A stretch of 64,000 nucleotides of DNA from Litoditis marina (taxonomy: Eukaryota > Nematoda > Chromadorea > Rhabditida > Rhabditidae). A program made the translations under genes and the position numbers. The notes under the pieces were generated by a model. The model saw only the letters and a program-made list of their open reading frames with translations. It was not told the origin of the DNA and ran no database searches. The DNA lies in assembly GCA_964036275.1 (NCBI GenBank), contig OZ038438.1:11045321-11109320 (forward strand), given 5' to 3'. Shown piece after piece: positions 13,901 through 25,900 of this stretch; position 1 is the first letter of the stretch, and each line of letters opens with the position of its first letter.

Positions 13901-16900
13901 TACACAGGTACTTTCACGGTTTAAAAACAACAACAAAAACCCAATTTGGAATGTCGTTCGGCGTAACCGCCTGATATCGTTGTAGGTTGTCATCTAGAAG
14001 GGGTGATTAGGAAATCTCATAGCTTGGGCTGGACTGCCATGATACATGTTGATACTGTATTTCCGCAGATCTCCCAAGACACCGCTCAGCAGAATGTGGT
14101 ATTGATGAAGGAGAGTGAATCTTCTCTGAGACGACCTTCTCTGAGAAAGATGTCTTCGTTTGTTGGTCATTCGCAATCCAGCAGTCGTTTAGTGAGTTTT
14201 TCGATGGTTAATACTTTGCTTAAGAAACATGCCAAGTATCTGTTTGATGAGTTAACGCGAACTATAATGAAATTTGTTTTTTTAACACCTAACCCGGTGG
14301 CTCTGGCGTTTTCATAATTTCAATTATCATCATTTTTCGCAAAATGAATTATTTTGTGTCAATTTAGTTTAGCCGGAAGCCTGATCAATCGCAACTCCCT
14401 CTCCCAATGAATTTCCTAATGCTGTTCATTCGTAACTGTAATTGTTCTCTGTTTGAAGACATGCTGGGTGTGTATTCGTAAACTGGAGTTACAATCTGTG
14501 GATGGGCTTGCTCCGATTCCAACCACCCTCTCTTGGGCTCGTGACGGTCTACTGGTGGTCGGAATGCAGAGCGAGATGCGTGTTTACAATCAATGGAATC
14601 TGAAACCTAAATCAAGCGAGAACAATATTCTCATGTAAGCAAATTACAGTTTGTTCGTTGACGGTTGTTTGAATTTCCCCCCTGAAAACATGCAGTTGCC
14701 AGTTGTTAATATTGAAGAGATGAATAAAGGTCTTGCTAGCCAAACATTCCGTAAATTTTGAGGTGATTATGTTTTTGTTGTTTCAGACAAAATATGAATA
14801 ACGTGGCAAAAATGACAAGTTCCGCATCTCACGCTGTCTTGGATAAGCTACATAAGAAGGATTTACCGAGCGTCAAGAGTAGGCTCAGAATTGAGACCAA
14901 TACGAGGTACGCTTATAACAGCTCCCATGTAGCACGATTTCTCTCCCATCTTCCATTATTTAATACATAATAATTGATTAATACATGGGAGTGGTGTTCT
15001 TACCATTTTAAGGCGGTTCCGAAGTAGTAGAAAGCGAGAGAGAAAGATTAACCCATTTGAGAGTTTCATCTGTAACGCGTTTCCATACTAAAGAAACCTT
15101 GGCCGAAGAATTCTGCCTCTTTCTTTACACAAAAATACTAGAATCATTTGAATTAAAAACAGTTTTGAAAAACTCTCACTCTTTTTTGTGGGCATCTGTT
15201 TGGGACATATTCAAGTCGCATTGTATAACTGTATGGAGCGGAAAATTGCGGATTCAGACTTGAATTAAAATGATAATTTTAGGACTCATAAGGATTCGGA
15301 TCCGCAGTCTGTCTTGGATGCACTAGCTGGCGAGGGATTATTCGAGGCCGCCCGTCTGTCATCCCCAATTCTTCCGCAGTATCATCCTAAGCAGCTCATA
15401 GTTCTTCTCAATGCTGGAAAGACCAAACGAGTCAAGGCTATACTACTACATGTGCTCAATTCATTGAAGGTTAGTTGTTTTTCTCATAATTTTTCGTTTA
15501 CGGACAACTCCCCTCGTTACCTGCGACAACTCGTCCCCAGCTCAAAAAGTGCTCAAATTAGCTTGAAACTCAATAAATTTTAGTAGTGACTAGGTTATGT
15601 TCCATACTAACGATAGAGAACTTCAGGAATAGAAACCAATCGAAATAACCAAGATAGATCATATTTTGCTGAAATTGTCATAATTTTTATCAATTTCTGG
15701 TTTTCTCTAAATATGCGACGAGTAAACTAGTTTTTCGAGGGTATCTAGTGAATTCGTATATAATAATGAGCAGGAAACTTTGCAAATTGCAATTTCACTT
15801 TGAAACCCAACTTTTAGCTAGTTTTTTGATGAAACACGGGACGAGTTGTCGCATGAGGGGGGACGAGTTGTCGCACACGCGTCGCGCGGGAACGAGTTGT
15901 CGCGGAATCTAATTTTTTCCCTGTGGAAATGGCCGAATGTTGAATCCATCATTAGTTCATCAGTTGTACATCGACTTCTAGGAGTATCGAGAGGTAGGAC
16001 ATTCTACTCTGTCAAGAGTTTCATCAATCAGGAGAATGTCTACAACGGATAACGACGATGGTGCCACTGAGCAGGTTGGTACATTAACGTGGATGTTGTT
16101 CGAATGACCGGTCATCCTATTGAGGCCCATGGATTGCAATCTTGCACATTCTATTGAAGATCTTCTATTGCAGGTTATAGGTCCACAATTTTCACTTTGC
16201 CTTTTATGAGTGAGTGCATAGAAAACAAGTTGCTGTAAGAAAAACCTTGAACTGGAGAAGGAACATAACCGTCGAATTTCGATTTACAGCCTCGAGCAAT
16301 CAACGTGGATGAGGAGTCATTGGACTATTATGAGATTGATGATATTGCTCCTTTGCCGCTTCACGCTCTGATATCTGCTGATAACGCCGATGTTCGTCTT
16401 CCTGGGGAGAAAGCTGAGGCGTTTGGAAAGGTTCAGATTACTCATTTTTCTCGTCAAGTTTATGCCGCAAACTATTCTGAATTGATTCTCTGTCTGCTCG
16501 TTTGGCTTGAATTGTGAGAGTGCAATTAGGGTTTACAATAAATATATATTATATGTTCAGACCCCTGGGTACGACTCTCTGTTTTGCGCCGAGAAAATGG
16601 ACGACGACGAGCTGGATAACATGCTGAAGGATTCGGACTCAGTGGGAGGTCGATCCAGAAATCATTCTGGCGCCAGTGACACTGGAGGCACGACTCAGCA
16701 CACAATCTCTGTCACATTCACTGCCAAGCACAATAGGTCAGTCGAAGGAAGAAAGCTCATGTTTTCCTGTTTTCCAGTTCATCCTTGTCTATTCCTGTTT
16801 ATTTTGATAATATTGGCTGAAGAGCCTGACTACTTTTGCGTAATCTAACAGACGTTACAATTTTCAGTATGAGTTTTGTGTTTAGTTGGGCTTTACTGGT

Positions 16901-19900
16901 ATATAATATGTTTCATGGTTCAGGTCTCTGACAGAGCTTCTGACGCATACTCATCTACCAGGCTTGTCGAGTGTTGATCAAATGCATCTTCTGGCAATAG
17001 CGGATACATTGAGTCATTTCTCTAATGACGTTATGGACAAGTTGACACAGGCCAATGCAGGTATTTTCGTTTTGCAGATAGTTGTTAGAATCCCAATGTA
17101 GGTCTATGTTTTGTATAATCTCTTTGTTTTGAAGCATATCAATGTCATTTAAATAGCGATTATCTGAAAAAATTATTTCTGCATCTTTTCCGGGTACTAT
17201 TCGATGTCAGCTGTGATTCGAGATCTGTCTCGAGAGATGTGATTTGTGTGTAAGTGAATAACCTAGTAACCTAGTATTGCTTCTGTCGAATGAGTATTAA
17301 TGACATTCGGTGTTCAGCGCTGCAACCTGCGATGAGGTCCGTGCTGGGAGATGCGACAGCGGGCGGCTATGCGGCAGCGGCAGCCGGTGTCGAAACTGTG
17401 GATGAATGCGGCCTGCGATATCTGATGGCCATGAAGCAACACGAGTATCTGCTTCTCTGTCTTCCACCACAACAGAGAATGGACCTGAAGGTTTGTACTA
17501 GTCCAGCCCACACTAACTGGACACAGCTTTGGTCGAAGGACATTTGGTTTTCTCGGTGTTAAAGGGTCACGTGTCTGATTTCTCAGAGGGTGCCTTACTC
17601 AAAATCAGGCCAAGGATCGCGTGAGTTAGTGTATGTTTAATTTGCTGAATGGTTTTTAACCGATTTGTGATGTGTAACCACGAATGATTGTTATAATTTC
17701 AGCGAAGAGGACTATCTTCTGCACATATAATCTGGGCTCAACACTCTGAGACGGAGACTGAGCTGTTGAATGCGATTCCTGTAATGCAGAAGGCGAATCC
17801 CACCTGGAATGATCTTCGTAGCCTCGGTGCAGCCTGGTGGCTCAAGAGTACAGCCAGTCTGAAGATATGCGTAGAAAAAGTGGGTTGGCAAGTACTTTAG
17901 TTGATTGAGTTCTATATGGCGATGTTGCCGACCGCCACAAAGATTCTCGGTGGACATTGGATTTTGATATGAAATGTCGTAAGATTAGGTTCTCGTTAAA
18001 CTAACACGATATTTGTAGTTTATATATGTTCACAAGTAACGTGACATGTAAAGAAATGCTTTTTCAATTCAATGTTATCATGTTTTTACAGTTGGCGAAA
18101 GCAGCTTACCAGCTCAATCAAGATCCCATGGACGCGTCATTGTACTACCTGGCTTTGAAGAAAAAGAATGTTCTCACACATCTGTTCAAGGTATGAACGC
18201 TGTTTTGCTTTGAAAATGTTTTAGTTTGGAAATGCTCTGCAGCAGAGTTTGACAACTACAATGGAGGTTAGCTTAGTCGGTCACAACAACGTGCGCAAAA
18301 AGAAGAGTTGTTAGTTTTCGCTTCGTTTAACTGCAGAATAGCGATAGAGAATTACTGGAAAATACACTCCATGATCATGTTTCCTACCATCACGATTGTT
18401 TACCGTTATGCGTTTATTTCAGAGTAGCCGCAACCAGCCAATGGCATCTTTCTTCGCCAATGATTTCAATGAAGACCACTGGAAAAAGGTGTGTTTCGAG
18501 GGCCACGTGGTTTTCGTAAGTTATTGCTCTAGTATTATCCATCTATAACTTTCCATTTCACAGGTTGCTGCAAAGAATGCATTTGTTCTTATGAGCAAAC
18601 AGCGTTTCGAACACGCTGCAGCATTCTTCCTTCTCAGTGGGAGTCTGAAAGATGCCATCCAGGTGATTGCAGTTTGTAGTTTTATTATTTGTTTGTGATC
18701 GTAAAGCAGCAAGGTTGTAATGTATGACACAATTGTATATTTTGCTGATGAAATTATTGTTTATTTTGCAGACTATTCTCTGTAAGTGCAACGATCTTCA
18801 ATTGGCAATGGTTGTTGTTCGTCTGTACGAAAGCGATATTGATTCTCAGATGTCGATTCTAAAAGAAATGATGTGCAGGTTAGTTTAACATTTGAGCCGA
18901 AACACGATAAGTGTTATTGGGATGAATTATTATCCAATAATTTGAAGACTTGTAGGAGTGTGGGACAAAATTAGAAGAAAATTCATGAAAAAGTGGGGGC
19001 CCAACGACTGTGAGATTTGTCTTCTGCTGTGCGCCCCTTAGACAACTACTCTCAAATGGAGCAGCTACTGCTACAAAAACCGAAAAATACTGATGTATAA
19101 CTGTTAATTACAAACATACAAAAGTCGTAAAATATTTTTCAAACCTGTAAACTAGAATCTGTAAATAACCGAAAAATACTAATATACTCAAGTATAACTG
19201 TTCATTACAAACATACAAAAGTCGTAAAATATTTTTTCAAACCTGTAAACTAGAATCTACAAGTCACAGCTGCGAAAGAGAGAACAACTGTTGAATAATA
19301 TGCCGAACGTTATAGCACCTAGAATTGAAGTAATGATCAAAAACACCAACCATTGTGCACAAAACCAGGAACTCTATAATTGACTACGTTGAGTTAACAT
19401 CTGTGATTTGTAGATTCTAGTTTACAGGTTTGAGAAAATATTTTACGACTTTTGTATGTTTGTAATGAACAGTTATACTTGAGTATATTAGTATTTTTCG
19501 GTTATTTACAGATTCTAGTTTACAGGTTTGAAAAATATTTTACGACTTTTGTATGTTTGTAATTAACAGTTATACATGAGTATTTTTCGGTTTTTGTAGC
19601 AGTAGCTGCTCCATTTGAGAGTAGTTGTCTAAGGGGCGCACAGCAGAAGACAAATCTCACAGTCGTTGGGCCCCCACTTTTTCATGAATTTTTCTCTTTT
19701 TGTTTACATGCCGTAGGTATGTAGAGAAGTGGTTTGATCTGTACGGTGTAGATAAAATTGTTTTCTTAATGAACCACTTGCCGAGTATTACTATCATTTG
19801 AGAAAAATATGACGTCAACATTGCAGTTCTAAAAACTTACTTTCTGCCCTCTGCCCTTCAGAATCCCAGAATACGTCATGTTTGAATGAAGTTTCATCGT

Positions 19901-22900
19901 AAATTGACCATTTCTAAGAAACTTTCAGCATTCGAAAACATATTTCACATCAATTTTTTGAGAGTTGACGTCATCTGGCCTTCTGATTTCCAGAATAAGT
20001 CATATTTACATAAAGTTTTGTCGTTAATATACCATTTTTAAGATATTTTCAGCATTTGAAAATATATGTGACGTCAACTTTGCACTTTTCAAAATCGACT
20101 TCATCTGGTCTCCAGAATCTCAGAATACATCACTCTCAGATTGAGTTTCATAGTTTATTGACCCTTTCTAAGATATTACCATCTTTTAAAAATATATGTG
20201 ACGTCAACTTTGCACTTTTCAAAATCGACGTCATCTGGTCTCCAGAATCCCAGAATAAATCACTCTCAGATTGAGTTTCACCGTTAATTGACCCTTTCTA
20301 AGATATTACCATCGTTTAAAAATATATGTGACGTCAACTTTGCACTTTTCAAAATCGACGTCATCTGGTCTCCAGAATCCCAGAATAAATCACTCTCAGA
20401 TTGAGTTTCACCGTTAATTGACCCTTTCTAAGATATTACCATCGTTTAAAAATATATGTGACGTCAACTTTGCACTTTTCAAAATCGACGTCATCTGGTC
20501 TCCAGAATCCCAGAATAAATCACTCTCAGATTGAGTTTCACCGTTAATTGACCCTTTTTAAGATATTACCATCGTTTAAAAATATATGTGACGTCAACTT
20601 TGCACTTTTCAAAAATGACGTCATCTGGTCTCCAGAATCCTGAAGGACGTCAGGAATAGAATACTTCATACTCAAATAAAAGTCACGATGGCATCATATT
20701 TCAATTTTCGAGCAAATCGGTAATTGTTACTCTAAGTTACAATACAGTTTGAGTTGTCGACCGGACAGAGAGAGTGAGAGAGCGTGCTAAATGGAGAGAC
20801 GCAGACACTTTCCAAAAAATGTCTATAACTTTGATTAAAACAATTTTTTCTTAATTTTTTTTGCTCCGCGAGTGTTTGAGTAGGTATCACATGTCTTTCA
20901 CAATTTTCAACGAAATCGGTTGAGTAGAAACCCTTAAACTGGGTTTACTTTTCTTGTCACAACCCACCCACCCACACACACACCCACCCACCCACCCACA
21001 CACGACGGAAGTTGGCGCTCTTGATGAAGCGCATGAGGTCATAACTTGGCTCAAACTTAACCGATTTCGCTAAAATTTGAAACACGGTTAGGGAATTAGC
21101 TATAGAAAACAAGTACATCAATAAAAACTTCGTTTTGCAAATTTCAGCCTTTTTGAGGAGAAACTAAAAAAACGGAAGCGCGCATTAGCCGGACCAAAGA
21201 CAAATCTCGCACAGCGCTTCGCGCTGCGCGCGATAGGGAAAAATGGAGTAATGACAGTGAAAACACTTGAAATGTTATCGCTTTTTGGGTGAATTATATA
21301 TGTAACCGGGTTTTTTGTAGCCCTTCTTCAGGTTACCTCCAAACACCAGTAAGGTCCGACTAAGCGACAAAAAGTAGTTCGTTTTAGATGTGAACACGTT
21401 AAGATTTATGATTTTTCCATCTAAAGTAGACCGATTTTCTTATTTTCGGCGAAAAAGTAGTCCTTTTTTCGAATTTTTTGACTATTCGGACAACTTTACT
21501 GGTGTATGGTTACCTCAGTAGGTAACCGAAAACGAAAAAGCGGCTACCGGTTTTTCCAATGCAACATGTGATTTTTACCGTTAGTTTGTTACCTATCGGT
21601 TACCTGTGAGGTCATCTGAAAAAAAGGTGGGAAAATTGAAGTATCCTCTCCCCCCCCCGTAGCACTTCAACCCCCCACCAAAGCTAAAACCTGAAAATCT
21701 AGGAGAGGGGGGGGGGGTTCAAAAATCAACTTCGTTATTTACTATTTACCCCCCACCTGCGTCGGCGGGGTAGAACTTCAATGGTGGGGGTCAAACTTCA
21801 ACGAGTGGGGGGCTGAACTTCAATACCGGAAATGTTTACTTTTCGTGGAATTATTTATTAATCAGTGAGTGCTGTGTTGTACAGGGAGGTTCTCGGACAA
21901 AGTGCTGAAGAATTTGATTCGCTTCGTGGTAAAACGGACGATGATTATGGTCTCAGTAGAGAAGCTCATCGGTTGGTTTTATCGTTTTATAACTGATTGC
22001 ATTTCTAACGACACGAATATAAATTTTGAAATTTTCGATGTTTCTTTTTGCAATAGCTGTCGGGCAGTGTCAGTCTATGGAACTACCTCGCCTGTTTTGG
22101 GCAATTGCCGTTTTTGGAAATTATTTTCAAAACTTACTGGGAGCACGCAGAATTTATTCGTTTCTAGGGACCCATTCGAACGATCAATGGCCTATTGGTG
22201 TCTGAAAGACTACTCGAGAGCGGCACGGACCCTGGTGGAAGAGGCAGACGGAGGAAGACCGGCTATCACCACCAGTCTCTCCGACATATTCAATTTCTAC
22301 ACTTTTTTGAGAAAGCATCCGCTGGTTGTCAGGCAACGTCTGACTGATTCTGGCGCACAGGTAGTTGGGCTGTACACGTGGGACACATCTCTTTGGCATG
22401 AACTTTGTTAATGTGTTAATTTGATGTAAATTGGCCGAATATTTTCTACACTCAATATCAATACTGAAAACTTTCCTAATTGTTTATAGGTGGGATCAAC
22501 CGAACAGTTTATAGCTGTTGGCAAACAGTTGGAGACGCTTGTAACCCCATCTGAAAGAAGGTGAGTACATGTCATGTACTAGCCTCGAGGTAGGGCGAAA
22601 CACAGTTCGCAAGCGTGACCGAAATAACTTCATCTTTTCCTGGCACATTAGATACAGTGTTTTAGCACGCAGTGTGCGCTTTTCTCCAAAAAAGAAAAAC
22701 GTTTACTGCGTGCCCAAAACTAATGGGTAGGAATTATGAATGTAGATTATCCTGCTGGTAGGATTTACTACGCAGTTCTCTTTTCTATGTGCTCCAGATT
22801 GTTCTTCCGTACCGCAGCTGAGCATATGGCTCGTGGGTGTCCCATGTTGGCCCTAGAGGTGTTGAGCAGACTTCCGAGAAATTTAACCATGGTTCACGAC

Positions 22901-25900
22901 GGTCCCGGATCTCTCAAGATGTTGCTGCAAGGCCAGGTTTGTTTTTTGCATTACTTACTCGTGTATTGATTATTCGCGGGATCGAGAATTTCAGCATTTC
23001 CGAAACGCAATATTTAGCATTATCAAAACGCTTGTGGGGAACATTGACTTTTTACCCCCACCTTTCTGAATTTGTATTGCGTTTGGGGAATTGTAGTTTG
23101 ACCCCCCCCCCCCACCGGGGGGTGATAATTCAATTTATCACTTGCAATACAAAAGTTTGAGGGTGGGGGGTAAAAAGTAAACATTTCCGGTATTGAAGTT
23201 CAGCCCCCCACTCGTTGAAGTTTGACCCCCCACCATTGAAGTTCTACCCGCCGACCTAGGTGGGTAAATAGTAAATGTCGAAGTTGATTTTTGACCCCCC
23301 CCCTCTCCTAGATTTTCAGTTTTAGCTTGGGTGGGGGGTTGAAGTGCTACGGGGGGGGGGGGGGGGACTCAACTAAAGTGGGGGGGGCGATACTTCAATT
23401 TTCCATCAGAAAAATTTGTGAAGTTTTTTGAAGGTAAAAACGAGAAAATTCAAATTTTCGAAATTTTTCCGCCTTCGAAAACTCGATTTTCTCAAAAATC
23501 GGAAAAACTCGAAAGTTCTTCAAACTCGCAAACTCGAAATTTTGAACTCGATTAACAACCCTAGTGTGAACCCGGAAATCAACAACTTGATTCTGCTTAC
23601 AACTCGAACACTCTCGTCTCACTATATTACAGGAGTCTGCTACAGCGTCAGAGCCAGTCCAAAACGTGGAAGCGGTTGACTGGAGTCAGCCAACGAAAGT
23701 TGAGGAGGCAAGTTTTATATTTTTCGCTCGGCTATATGACGGGTCCAACATGTCGCAACAGTTCATAAAGTTTTTATCATATGGATTTTTACAACTGGAC
23801 AGCAAGATGAGAAGACTGGAAAGCAGGATGATGGTTAATGTTATATATTTAGTAGGATATAGTTTATTTATAGGAAACACTGGACTTGGGTTGGAGTGAC
23901 GAAGATAATGATGATTTGGATGAATTTGGAGAGACAGTTGAGCGAAAGGCTGATGCCAGTTTAGTGGCGAACGATCCTTCGGAAAGTGGAGAAATGACGA
24001 TTCCGACAATCATCACAACCGTATGTGTCTACATAGATGATGTTGTTTACTCGGCTATAATTTACTGATTCTGAAAAGAATCAAGTATTAGGGGGAGGAT
24101 GCTCATTACTATTTTCTGTATGCTTTGTGGAACAGTGGGGCCGGGTATGTGATCATTCAGTTGGGTGGGCATCTGATATCATAACCGTATGTGTCTACAT
24201 AGATGATGTTGTTTACTCGGCTATAATTTACCACTATTTCAGCCCGCCACAAGTGCTGTCGATATAATTGCACAACATTTGAAGTTTGTTGCTTCTCTTC
24301 GAATCCTGACAGAAGAGTTGTCCACGCTCGCTAGTGGATTTGAAGTAGACGGAGGGCAGTTACGATATCAGGTAGGTGGAATCATTTTTTAAGGGGAGAT
24401 ATCATTCAATACTCTGCGCTGTTTCTGCTTTGGGGAGTAACAAAGAAAAGGATGAGGGGAGGGTAATGGATTCGCAACGTTTTACCTTCATCACCGCTTG
24501 TTTGTTTCCAACAATATATGTGTGGTGGCAGTTACTTGATGACAAACTGTTCACGGACGAAAACTGGGCACACGTGTAGTTTGTCAGCTGATATCTTCGA
24601 CTCAGAATTTAATTGAAGAAAGCTGCTCTTAACATAGTGCAAAAATGACGAGACCACGAGACATCGAAGTTTTATTTCACTGCTCTCCGTTTGCTCATTT
24701 TGCCTAGCCTTTTCGAATTGATGTTTACTAAAAAGCATTTTTATAGTAGTCTAAGGATCTATTTTCAGTTATTCACTTGGATGGAGAAAGAAGTCGAAGT
24801 ATTGAAAATGTTGTGTGATTATCGCTCTAATACTGATCCAGAGGAGTTAGAAGATGATTTGGATGTGTCAGAAGATCTTACGGGGTAACAATTATTTCAC
24901 TCTGTTGATTCCGTTGTTTCCATTACTCTCTTTTTCTAGAATCTGAAGTAACCATATTATCTCACACTCGGTTCGTAATGGAGCCCCCCCCCCTCTTTCT
25001 ATTAATTTTTGGGATAGTGAAGAAAGTATGCCAATCACGATTTCTAAAAATAAAAAGCAGTGTTTTAAGTGATGTCCAATCTCTACATGATGCCCTGCGG
25101 ACAGATCATGTTGAGATGATTGCTCGGCTGAAAATTCTTTCCAAACGGCGGAAGTGGCTTAGTTCCAATCAGAAGTTATTGCGGTATGTTTTTTTTGTTG
25201 TTCTAGTCTGGCACAATATTTGTATTTCATGTTTTATAATTGTATGATGAACTTCAATTGACAGATCTTTCACCTCGTATTGTGCTCTTCATTCGGCTCA
25301 GAACCACCGGCTGACTTCGGCTTTGATGGAACTTCTCTTGTTATTGTTGGAGATTCAAAAGGACACAGGAGTGCAACATTTGAGTGGTAGGTTCTCATCC
25401 TTTAAAATTGTCGCTTGACAAAATTTGCCAGTCTGCTATGTATTTGCATTATTGTCTTACAGAAGCTGTGCCTGATATGAACTCTTTCCCGCTGCTCGAA
25501 GCCTCGGTTTCATCTACCAAAATGTTCGTCTCATCTCCACTGACTTTCATCGAGAATCAATGTCATGATATTCTGGACACAATCGTGAATATATCATCGA
25601 TTCCAAGTTTGGAGAGCAACATACAAAAGGTTATATATATATACTTTCTTATTCACAGATAAGCGAAGATGAATCTGAACTATTATTTAGAAAATAGGGA
25701 AGTTTTCAAACTGCGTTTTTCAGTTTTCACAATGACCCACTCAAATAATTTCAAAATTCGACGTAACGTTGTAGTTTTTCTCAGTTTTTCTTCCTCTTCG
25801 TGTTCTATTTTACAAATGGAATTTTTTTACAGTCGTACATGACATACAACCTAAGTCAAGGGTTATCGTCATGTTTGTACCAATCCTTATGTGATGTGGA

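Noticed and set aside
20056..20274. 72-codon frame in the intron 46 satellite
   Set aside because: Follows the 130-bp repeat unit and repeats its own words; not a gene.
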